A stretch of 41,484 nt of DNA from positions 1-41,484 of the forward strand of contig CAMQVJ010000017.1 in assembly GCA_947038175.1 (NCBI GenBank). The letters run 5' to 3'. A model generated the notes under the pieces. That model searched no databases, was not told the origin of the DNA, and saw only the letters and a list, made by a program, of their open reading frames with translations. Below are positions 24,948 through 31,987 of this stretch, piece after piece. This DNA comes from an uncultured Desulfovibrio sp. Its GTDB lineage: Bacteria > Desulfobacterota > Desulfovibrionia > Desulfovibrionales > Desulfovibrionaceae. Both the position numbers and the translations under genes were made by a program. Position 1 is the stretch's first letter. Each line of letters starts with the position of its first letter.

Positions 24948-24981
24948 AAAAAAGTCTCTACCTCGATGTAGGGACTTTTTT
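24948..24981 (+). terminator. terminator of the three-gene islet
   Basis: AAAAAAGTCTCTAC (24948-24961) pairs with GTAGGGACTTTTTT (24968-24981), with one wobble. It is a strong intrinsic terminator. The following stretch to 25323 (about 340 bases) holds nothing I can identify. Confidence 0.9.
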
Positions 24982-25323
24982 ACTTCAAAGACGTTAACAC
25001 GTGGGTTGATTCTTGATTTATCTGAGATATATTCTCAACCATTCATCAAATTTCAATCCCAAAGAATACTGACATCTCCGCCTCTCTGCTTAGGACTCCA
25101 TCCTCACTGTTTCTCTTATACCAATCCTCTTCGATAAACGCTTGTCGATTATTGATTTTTATTAAATTCTCCTTTAAGTACAGTTTAGCATTAACAGTGA
25201 TTTATTCTAGATATTATTAGACATCCTAATTATTTAGGTTATTTCTGAGGAAAGACATTTGTCGGATTTTTCGATATATAAATAAATGAACGTAATTTAA
25301 CCTTAGTGTCTTTCAAAAAACGA

Positions 25324-25352
25324 TTGACATAAAGTATTTCAGTTGGTATATT
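25324..25352 (+). promoter_or_regulatory. gntR-type gene promoter with overlapping operator
   Basis: A near-consensus promoter TTGACA (25324-25329), 17-base spacer, TATATT (25347-25352). The spacer and -10 box are covered by GTATTTCAGTTGGTATAT (25334-25351), the first copy of the 18-bp operator repeated before the BCCT gene. Binding here would block RNA polymerase, so autorepression is expected. Confidence 0.85.
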
Positions 25353-25389
25353 TTTAACATGAGTTAATACTTTCAAGAGAGGTTTTTCG

Positions 25390-26031
25390 ATGAGTGAGTT
25401 ACAACGTGATAAAATATATGAATATATCATTCAAGAAATTACTCATGGAAACTTGCTTCCCGGTGCGCATCTTGATTCTCAAAAAATTGCGAAGGAGCTT
25501 TCCGTTAGCAAAACGCCTCTCCGTGAAACACTCATAAAGTTAGAAGCGGAAGGATTCCTTACCATTTATCCACGTAGTAAGGTTGTTATAAACAAACTTG
25601 ATATTGACGATATTGCGTATTTATTTGAAACAATTGGCGCTCTTGAATCTATGCTTATCATGAAAGGAATCAACCTATACACCAAGGATATCATCGCGCA
25701 AATGTATCAGCTTGATGCACAAATGCGAACAGCTCTCGAATCTGAAGATTATACCCTGTTCAAGCAATTCCACGCAGATTTTCACACCATGTTTTTACAC
25801 ATTGACCCGAATCCGTTTGTTGAACGAATTTTAGCTCCCATAAAAAAACGGCTTTGGGGCATGCCACCAAAACGTATTCCAAAGCAGTGGCTGCTTGATG
25901 CATGTGATGAACATGTTGAAATAATCAAAGCCATAGAACAAAAGAATGCAAGACAAGCGGCCGACTGCATAAAAGACAAACACTGGAACTTTGAATATAA
26001 CAAAGAATACATAACAAGAACATTTTTCTAA
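25390..26031 (+). CDS. GntR-family (FCD/FadR type) transcriptional regulator
   Basis: A 213-residue regulator. The N-terminal winged helix-turn-helix (about 6-70) has LLPGAHLDSQKIAKELSVSKTPLRETLIKLEAEGFLTIYPRSKVVI, a textbook GntR sequence. The C-terminal all-helical FCD domain (LFETIGALESMLI, FHADFHTMFLHI, DEHVEIIKAIEQKNARQAADCIKDKHW) has the usual metal/ligand histidines. FCD regulators respond to organic acids and amines. Five copies of an 18-bp palindrome lie around it, one on its own promoter and four ahead of the BCCT-ureohydrolase pair, so it very likely governs both. Confidence 0.93.
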   Translation: MSELQRDKIYEYIIQEITHGNLLPGAHLDSQKIAKELSVSKTPLRETLIKLEAEGFLTIYPRSKVVINKLDIDDIAYLFETIGALESMLIMKGINLYTKDIIAQMYQLDAQMRTALESEDYTLFKQFHADFHTMFLHIDPNPFVERILAPIKKRLWGMPPKRIPKQWLLDACDEHVEIIKAIEQKNARQAADCIKDKHWNFEYNKEYITRTFF

Positions 26032-26082
26032 TACGCTGAAAAATAAACATTAGAAAAAAAACACTCTCTCACTCTCACAAAA

Positions 26083-26231
26083 GTATATCAGTTGGTATAT
26101 TTTCAAAAAACAGTGTTGAGGCTTATTGAGTATATCAGTTGGTATATTTATACGAAGCATGAGTAAACCAAAAAGAGTATATCAGTTGGTATACTAAAGC
26201 CTAAGCCCATAAAGTATATCAGTTGGTATAC
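26083..26231 (+). promoter_or_regulatory. array of four 18-bp GntR operators
   Basis: Four copies of GTATATCAGTTGGTATAY lie at 26083-26100, 26130-26147, 26177-26194 and 26214-26231. They are 47, 47 and 37 bases apart start to start. Each is an imperfect palindrome (GTATAYCA-N2-TGRTATAC). They precede the BCCT gene and match the copy in the regulator's own promoter. Confidence 0.9.
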
Positions 26232-26344
26232 TTTCCAAAATAAAGCACCATAAAAATTCAGAAGGAGAAAGTAAACAACTGTTGGCAATCTACTCTTTAG
26301 AATCATCTTTTAGAAAAAGTACATTTGTAACTGTCTATATCTAT

Positions 26345-26373
26345 TTGAGTTTTTCATATTTTTAAAGTAAACT
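26345..26373 (+). promoter_or_regulatory. possible promoter of the BCCT-ureohydrolase operon
   Basis: TTGAGT (26345-26350), 17 bases, TAAACT (26368-26373). It is a weak but correctly spaced match that lies downstream of the operator array. If correct, the regulator binds upstream of this promoter and might activate or loop rather than simply block. Confidence 0.4.
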
Positions 26374-26427
26374 GGATATATTGTGATAGTTATGAAGCAA
26401 CACATTTTTCACTAATTGGGAGATATT

Positions 26428-27972
26428 ATGACGAAGACTATGACCACACATGTAAAACCAAAACCGTATAACGTACAGTTAATTGTTATTTCGGCGACAT
26501 TTTTTCTTTTACTCTGCGTTGCCTCCTTGCTTATCCCTGCACAAGTGAACACCGTTTTTCTTGCCATCCGTGATTTTGTTATTCGTGAACTTTCGTGGGC
26601 GCTTATGCTCGTTGTCGCCATTGTATTTATTTTTATGATTTCCTTAATGTTTGGGAAATTTGGTGACATAAAATTAGGAAAAGACACAGATACCCCCGAA
26701 TTTTCTTTCAGCTCATGGGTTGCTATGCTTTTCAGTGCTGGCATGGGTATCGGCTTTGTATTTTTTGCCGTAGCAGAGCCCATGAATCATCTCTATTATT
26801 CCTCACACGTTATTGATGCGGGAATAGCAGGAACCATTCAAGCAGGGCCTAAAGCAGTTTCCCTCACTATTTTTGACTGGGGTATGCATGCGTATGCTCT
26901 CTTCGCTCTTGGCGGTTTTGCAATTGCTTTTCCTGCCTATCGCTTAGGCAGACCCCTTAGTATTGCAGGTGGCTTATACGGCATACTTGGAGAGCGTTGC
27001 TACACAAGCATGTGGGGGAAACTTGCTGACGTAGTAGGAACTATCGCCGCAATTGGTGGCATCGCTGCAAGTATTGGTATGGCGACGGCTTCCCTTTCCT
27101 ATGCAATATTTTTCATTTTTGATGTCAAACTAAGCAGTGCTTATGAAATGGTTCTCATGCTTTTCTTTGTTGTAGGCTACAGTTTATGTACTGTTGTAGG
27201 CATTCAAAAAGGAATGAGAATTCTAAGCAATCTCAACATGATTTTTGCAGCACTTATTTTAACAGCGCTTATTTTTCTAGGAAATGCTCCAGCCTCTTAC
27301 GTTCTCAATATGGTTGTTCAATCTTTTGGTGAATATATCAGCTCCATACCATACCTCACTTTTTGGACAGATGCAGGACAAGTGGAACAAAGGGACTGGC
27401 TTGGTTGGTGGGTTATTTTTAACTGGATGTGGTGGGCAACGTACCTTCCTTTCGTCGGCGGATTTATCGCACGTATTTCAAAAGGAAGAACGTTAAAAGA
27501 ATTTGTTTTTGGTGTAATATTCATCCCCGTTATCCTCACAACCATCTGGTATTCCATTTGGGGAGCGCAAGCAATTTACACACAAACACAAGGCTTCACC
27601 GACATTATATCTCACGTTGATGCTTTGCCACAATCAGGTGTTTTCGTTCTTCTTGATACCATTCAATTTGGTGAATTTCTTGCCATTCTACTTTTTGTCA
27701 ACCTTATTGTGTTTGCTGTAACAACAGCCGACAGCGCCGCTTTATTTATTTCTATTCAAATGACAAACGGAAACCCAAACCCAAGCAGTTATATGCGTCT
27801 CATTTGGGGTATTGTCATCGGGCTCACAGGGGCGACATTCCACATCGTTGGCGGAATGGGTATCTTGAAAAGTCTAGCGACTATCATCGGCGTTCCCGTC
27901 GTTGCAATTATGATTGCCTATATTTTTTCCATAAAGAATATGCTGAAACTAGCAAAAGCGGGAAAACTTTAA
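26428..27972 (+). CDS. BCCT-family transporter
   Basis: A 514-residue inner-membrane carrier of the betaine/carnitine/choline family with about 12 helices. It has the full family marks: GMGIGFVFFAVAEPMNHL in helix 3, the tryptophan box GWWVIFNWMWWATYLPFVGG in helix 8, and ARISKGRTLKEF after it. The ATG at 26428 is preferred over a TTG four codons earlier because GGGAG sits just before it. It is followed after 22 bases by a ureohydrolase gene. Because the two share GntR operators, the carrier probably imports that enzyme's substrate, which could be a zwitterionic guanidino compound. Confidence 0.92.
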   Translation: MTKTMTTHVKPKPYNVQLIVISATFFLLLCVASLLIPAQVNTVFLAIRDFVIRELSWALMLVVAIVFIFMISLMFGKFGDIKLGKDTDTPEFSFSSWVAMLFSAGMGIGFVFFAVAEPMNHLYYSSHVIDAGIAGTIQAGPKAVSLTIFDWGMHAYALFALGGFAIAFPAYRLGRPLSIAGGLYGILGERCYTSMWGKLADVVGTIAAIGGIAASIGMATASLSYAIFFIFDVKLSSAYEMVLMLFFVVGYSLCTVVGIQKGMRILSNLNMIFAALILTALIFLGNAPASYVLNMVVQSFGEYISSIPYLTFWTDAGQVEQRDWLGWWVIFNWMWWATYLPFVGGFIARISKGRTLKEFVFGVIFIPVILTTIWYSIWGAQAIYTQTQGFTDIISHVDALPQSGVFVLLDTIQFGEFLAILLFVNLIVFAVTTADSAALFISIQMTNGNPNPSSYMRLIWGIVIGLTGATFHIVGGMGILKSLATIIGVPVVAIMIAYIFSIKNMLKLAKAGKL

Positions 27973-27994
27973 TCTAAAACCTAGGAGAAATAAC

Positions 27995-28987
27995 ATGAAT
28001 ACATTAACTAACGAAGAAAGAGTTGTAGAAGCACTTTACTGGTGGGGAATTCCAACATTCTTCCGCTGCGAACACACACAAGACTACACAAATACAGATA
28101 TCGGATTAGTTGGCGTTCCACATAGCACAGGCAATGGAACAACGGAAAGAGACCAACACTTAGGGCCTCGCTCTGTCCGACACGTTTCTGCATACGCAAG
28201 ACGAGTTCATAACGATTTTCAATTCTCCCCTTGGGACGCTTGTAATATCCACGACTTGGGCGACGTGCCCTTTCCAGAAGGCAACGACAACGAAAAATGT
28301 ATTGACCGCATATACAATTTCTTCAAGAAATTAGATGATGCAGGCGTAAACCCCGTATCAATCGGGGGAGACCATTCCATAACAGGCGGTGTGGTAAAAG
28401 CCATCGCTGGCGCTGATGCAAAACTCAGCGACGGAAAGAAAGTTGCTTTTCTTCATTTCGATGCCCATACAGATACCTTTCAAAACCTAGATCACTTTAT
28501 GGGTGCAAAACGCTCCGCCGCTCACTGGGGCGCATACCTTGTGCAAGACGGACATGTTGACGCGCATAAAAGTGTTCAAATAGGTATTCGTGGACATACA
28601 AGAACCCTTGACTGGCTACAATCAAGCTATGACCTTGGTTATGACGTCATCACTAAAAAAGAATTTGATAAAATCGGGCTGGAATCTGCTTGCGAAAGAA
28701 TAAAAAAACGCATGGACGGCGAACCTATCTATATAACCTTTGACCTTGACTGCTTAGACCCAAGCATTGCGCCAGCGGTGTCTAATCTAGAACCAGGCTG
28801 CCAAGGCTTTTATGTCGATACAGCAGTTGAGCTCATTAGAAGCCTCAAAGGACAAAATGTTATTGGGGGTGACGTAGTTTGCCTTATGCCTACCATGGAC
28901 GGCCCTAAAAACCTCACCTCTCAAGTAGCGTCTTATATCGCCTTTGAAATTATGTGCCTCATTGCTTGGAATAAACATAATAAATAA
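27995..28987 (+). CDS. ureohydrolase (agmatinase/guanidino-acid hydrolase family)
   Basis: A 330-residue manganese ureohydrolase that would split a guanidino group to give urea. The metal ligands are all visible: GGDHS (about 123-127), HFDAHTDT (about 153-160) and TFDLDCLDPS (about 248-257). The N-terminus (WGIPTFFRC, then IGLVGVPHSTGNGTTERDQHLGPRSVR) recalls the guanidinobutyrase/guanidinopropionase branch better than arginase. The region after the last motif (IAPAVSNLEPGCQGF) departs from the usual APGTGTPEPGG loop, so substrate preference may be new. It is co-operonic with a BCCT carrier and under GntR control. AGGAG precedes the ATG. Confidence 0.88.
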   Translation: MNTLTNEERVVEALYWWGIPTFFRCEHTQDYTNTDIGLVGVPHSTGNGTTERDQHLGPRSVRHVSAYARRVHNDFQFSPWDACNIHDLGDVPFPEGNDNEKCIDRIYNFFKKLDDAGVNPVSIGGDHSITGGVVKAIAGADAKLSDGKKVAFLHFDAHTDTFQNLDHFMGAKRSAAHWGAYLVQDGHVDAHKSVQIGIRGHTRTLDWLQSSYDLGYDVITKKEFDKIGLESACERIKKRMDGEPIYITFDLDCLDPSIAPAVSNLEPGCQGFYVDTAVELIRSLKGQNVIGGDVVCLMPTMDGPKNLTSQVASYIAFEIMCLIAWNKHNK

Positions 28988-29059
28988 CATTGGAACAAAC
29001 AGAATAAATACGTTGAAATAATCGTAATAAACAACAATCAACTGTATTTATTCTTAAAA

Positions 29060-29096
29060 ACGAAAGGGAACTTTTTTAAATAAAGTTCCCTTTCGT
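29060..29096. terminator. terminator between the ureohydrolase and hsdM
   Basis: A perfect 15-bp stem (29060-29074 with 29082-29096, arms ACGAAAGGGAACTTT and its complement) lies between two convergent genes and can serve both. Confidence 0.85.
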
Positions 29097-29213
29097 GCTT
29101 TTATTTTATTTTCTTTCATTTTTTCTTAATTACTCTAGATACAATCCTAATTTATATGCAATTCATTTTAAATCAAATAAGCTCAGCAAAATAAAACCTT
29201 TTACCAAAGCCCC

Positions 29214-30800
29214 TTACGGTAATTCTTTCAAGCCCAATTGTTTCAAGAATGTATTATGTTCTTTTGTTGCGTTCTCAATGTCTTTTTCAACAGCAACAAG
29301 TTTTGCATGCACATCGGCAAGGTCAATGGATTCTTCGTCCTTATCCGTGCTTATGTAGCGGGTGATATTGAGGTTATAGCCATTTTCCACAATTTCTTTT
29401 TGAGGCACAAGGCGAGAATAACGATCTTCGCCTTTACGTTCTCTATAAGTAGAAATAATTTTTTCTATATTATCAACTGACAGTCTATTTTGTCTTTTGC
29501 CTTTTTCAAAATGGTCACTTGCGTTTATAAAAAGCACGTTTTCATCAGAGCGACATTTTTTAAGCACAAGAATACAAACAGGAATACTCGTTGAATAAAA
29601 AAGATTAGCAGGCAAACCAATAACCGTATCAATATTATTATCTTCAAGGAGTTTTTGGCGAATCCTTTCTTCTGCTCCGCCACGGAACAAAACACCGTGT
29701 GGCAAAACAATAGCCATAACGCCCTCTTTGCCAAGAAAATGAAAGCCATGCAGTAAAAAGGCAAAATCCGCAGCCGATTTAGGGGCTACTCCATATTCTG
29801 CAAAGCGAAAATCTGTACTAACAGAACTATCAGGCTCCCAACGGTAACTAAAGGGCGGATTAGCCACAATAGCATCAAAGGTTATTTTTTTTGCGGGATT
29901 TGTTTCATTAAAAATATCCCATTCATTTTTCAGGGTATCGCCTTGAAAAATTTCAAATTCTGTATCTTTCACCCCATGCAAAATCATGTTCATGCGTGCA
30001 AGGTTATAGGTGGTGATATTTTTTTCTTGCCCGTAAATTTTACCGATATTCTTGCCCATCTCTTTACGCACATTAAGCAAAAGCGAACCAGAACCACAAG
30101 CAAAATCTAGAATATTCTCCAAGCCTTTTCTTTTTTTGGAATTATTATTTTGACAAGGGAATGTGACAATATTTGATAAAATAGAAGAAATTTGTTGCGG
30201 AGTATAAAACTCTCCCGCCTTCTTGCCAGAGCCTGCGGCAAATTGCCCAATAAGATATTCATAAGCATCGCCAAGCACATCGCCATCAAGCATATAGCCA
30301 TGCATACCGTTTGCAATTTCTTCAACAATTTCGCAAATCAGTTTATTCCTTTCAGAATAATTTCTGCCAAGCTTATCCGCAGTCAAATTGATTTCAGAAA
30401 AAAGCCCCCTAAATGTACTTTGAAAAGATTCCTCTTCAATAAACTTAAAGCCACCCTGCAAAGTGTTAAGCAATTCGTTATCCTGCTTTTTAGCAAGGCT
30501 AACAATATTACTCCAAAGAAATTGAGGCTTTATAAGGTAATGTAGTTGCCTTTTTAATTGAGTTTCTAAAAGATTAATGTCTTCTTCATTCTCATTAGCC
30601 CAAGCAACAAAACTGTTTTCTTCATCAAAACGCATACCCAAAACTTTTTGGGCGGCCTCTTCATAATTAGTGGAAAGATAACGTAAAAAAAGAAACGAAA
30701 GCATATAATCCCTAAAATCGTCGGCGCTCATAGCACCACGCAATTTATCGGCTATGCTCCAAAGGGTTCTGGCTAATTGCTCTTGTTCTTGGGCTGTCAT
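29214..30800 (-). CDS. hsdM: type I restriction-modification system, methyltransferase subunit HsdM
   Basis: A 528-residue N6-adenine methyltransferase subunit. The N-terminal helical domain (LWSIADKLRGAMSADDFRDYMLSFLFLRYLS) is followed by the catalytic domain with motif I ILDFACGSGSLLLNV and motif IV ANPPFSYRW (NPPF). The C-terminal helix contacts HsdS. With HsdS it methylates the host's sites, and with HsdR it cuts foreign DNA. Here it lies after, not before, hsdS, separated from it by a toxin-antitoxin remnant, and it has its own upstream region. The start codon is preceded by a weak AAGAGA and by a pentanucleotide repeat plus long hairpin. Confidence 0.96.
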   Translation of the reverse strand: MTAQEQEQLARTLWSIADKLRGAMSADDFRDYMLSFLFLRYLSTNYEEAAQKVLGMRFDEENSFVAWANENEEDINLLETQLKRQLHYLIKPQFLWSNIVSLAKKQDNELLNTLQGGFKFIEEESFQSTFRGLFSEINLTADKLGRNYSERNKLICEIVEEIANGMHGYMLDGDVLGDAYEYLIGQFAAGSGKKAGEFYTPQQISSILSNIVTFPCQNNNSKKRKGLENILDFACGSGSLLLNVRKEMGKNIGKIYGQEKNITTYNLARMNMILHGVKDTEFEIFQGDTLKNEWDIFNETNPAKKITFDAIVANPPFSYRWEPDSSVSTDFRFAEYGVAPKSAADFAFLLHGFHFLGKEGVMAIVLPHGVLFRGGAEERIRQKLLEDNNIDTVIGLPANLFYSTSIPVCILVLKKCRSDENVLFINASDHFEKGKRQNRLSVDNIEKIISTYRERKGEDRYSRLVPQKEIVENGYNLNITRYISTDKDEESIDLADVHAKLVAVEKDIENATKEHNTFLKQLGLKELP

Positions 30801-30815
30801 GTTTGTCTCTTTTTT

Positions 30816-30889
30816 ATTTTATTTTATTTTATTTTATTTTATTTTTTTGGGGGAAAGAGAACTTTTTTGAAAAAAAGTTCTCTTTCCCC
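30816..30889. repeat. pentanucleotide repeat and long hairpin upstream of hsdM
   Basis: Five exact ATTTT units (30816-30840), running on into A-T7, read AAAAT on the hsdM strand and end 15 bases before its start codon. They abut a perfect 19-bp hairpin (30850-30868 with 30871-30889, ends GGGGAAAG/CTTTCCCC). Further upstream, AAGCCCCCTATC (about 30968-30979) matches the sequence that follows the dnaB hairpin. Slippage of the repeat could change hsdM expression. Confidence 0.85.
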
Positions 30890-31100
30890 GCTTTGCTCTC
30901 TATTTGCGTATTTACTCGTACCTCGTAAACGCAAACAAACTTTTCAAGTTTGCCTTTTAGGTAGGCAAGCCCCCTATCTCTCAAAAAACTTTTAATATAA
31001 TAATATGCTCTACTTCCCAAAAGGGAGGATTTTTATTAATATTTTCGCTATCCGTGGGTGTTCCTACGGCATGTATATCTACCGCTCGTCACCGCTTGTA

Positions 31101-31372
31101 TTAAAATAAGTCACTATGCGTTCCCGTTCGTGTTAAATATAAAATCAACTCATCAGTATTTATTTCATAAATAAGTAACCAGTCTGGCAAAATATGACAC
31201 TCACGGCATTGATTGAAATTGCCCACAAGTTGGTGGTCTTTATATTTTGTGGGCAAAACATCACCTTTAGCTAATATTGCAATAACTTCTTCCAATAGTT
31301 TTATATCACGCCTCTTTTACAAACCCGTTTATAATCTTTTTTGAAGCTATTGTGATATCTAATGGTCAGCAT
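31101..31372 (-). pseudogene. YafQ-type mRNA interferase toxin, frameshifted
   Basis: From an ATG at 31372, overlapping the antitoxin's stop, the frame gives MLTIRYHNSFKKDYKR followed by VCKRGVI and then a TAA. One frame over it resumes with KLLEEVIAILAKGDVLP and runs to RTGTHSDLF at 31101. Together these are a complete YafQ (about 90 residues), including the catalytic-type histidines (DHQL, CHILPDW, GTHSDLF). The break is a one-base loss in the A/T run at about 31299-31306. YafQ toxins cut mRNA on the ribosome. This copy should be dead unless ribosomes or polymerase slip at the run. Confidence 0.85.
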
Positions 31373-31631
31373 TAAGATCTTCCATTAATTCGTTTACAGA
31401 ATTAAAGGTTTTGCTCATATTAACACCAGTCTTAACATCATCAATCGCTTGCAATGTTTCTGCATTCGGAAAATTTCGTGAAAGCATAAAAGGGATTCTT
31501 TGCTCCCTCACTGCCTGCTTAGTAAAAGCAATAAAAGCCGATGTCATGGATAAACCTAAATCAGAAAAAAGCTCTTCAGCCTCTTTTTTTAAATTCTCAT
31601 CCATACGAATAGTTATATTTGTTGTTGGCAT
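31359..31631 (-). CDS. RelB/DinJ-family antitoxin
   Basis: A 90-residue antitoxin with an N-terminal ribbon-helix-helix (TNITIRMDENLKKEAEELFSDLGLSMTSAFIAFTKQAVREQRIPF, residues 4-48) and a C-terminal toxin-binding tail. That is the RelB/DinJ pattern paired with YafQ or RelE toxins. GGAG precedes the ATG. Its toxin gene overlaps its 3' end but is frameshifted. The pair lies between hsdS and hsdM, inside the restriction locus. Confidence 0.9.
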   Translation of the reverse strand: MPTTNITIRMDENLKKEAEELFSDLGLSMTSAFIAFTKQAVREQRIPFMLSRNFPNAETLQAIDDVKTGVNMSKTFNSVNELMEDLNADH

Positions 31632-31691
31632 ATAGTACTCCTTTATAAAAACAAGTATACCTCTAAATCTTGTGCACTGTCAATACACAGC

Positions 31692-31975
31692 ACATCTTCA
31701 CACAAGGACAAACGCATCTTAATTGAAATACTCTTTCATTAATGTAATAGTTTGATATTACAGATAGATAGAGTTTGAAGCAAATGTCATTGCGAGGAAG
31801 CCCAAAGGGCTGACGTGGCAATCTATCTTAAATTAAAGGCATGGATTCCCACGTCGTTCGCCTTGCTCTCTCCTCGGAATGACATTAATCCTTCTTTAAT
31901 TTCAAAAACTTATAGAGCTTTCAATGCCTTGTTCGGAAAATTTTTAGATGCGTTTGCCCTACATCTTCACACAAG
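31692..31975. mobile_element. MITE-like element flanked by 15-bp direct repeats
   Basis: ACATCTTCACACAAG occurs at 31692-31706 and again at 31961-31975. Just inside lie inverted repeats GACAAACGCATCT (31707-31719) and AGATGCGTTTGCC (31946-31958). Nested inside is a second inverted-repeat unit, 31783-31886, with 16-base ends AATGTCATTGCGAGGA / TCCTCGGAATGACATT (one mismatch). There is no coding capacity. It looks like a small non-autonomous element between the antitoxin gene and hsdS. Confidence 0.55.
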
Positions 31976-31987
31976 AGCAATGCGGAG

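Noticed and set aside
25239..25430. 63-codon minus-strand ORF at the gntR-type promoter
   Set aside because: It overlaps the promoter, operator and start of the regulator, has no ribosome binding site worth noting, and shows no family likeness.
26083..26231. Possible CRISPR array in the GTATATCAGTTGGTATAY repeats
   Set aside because: Repeats are only 18 bp and palindromic, the spacing is unequal, and a fifth copy sits on the gntR-type promoter. Operators explain them.
30829..31020. 63-codon minus-strand ORF upstream of hsdM
   Set aside because: It is produced by the hairpin and the pentanucleotide tract, and it shows no protein-like composition.
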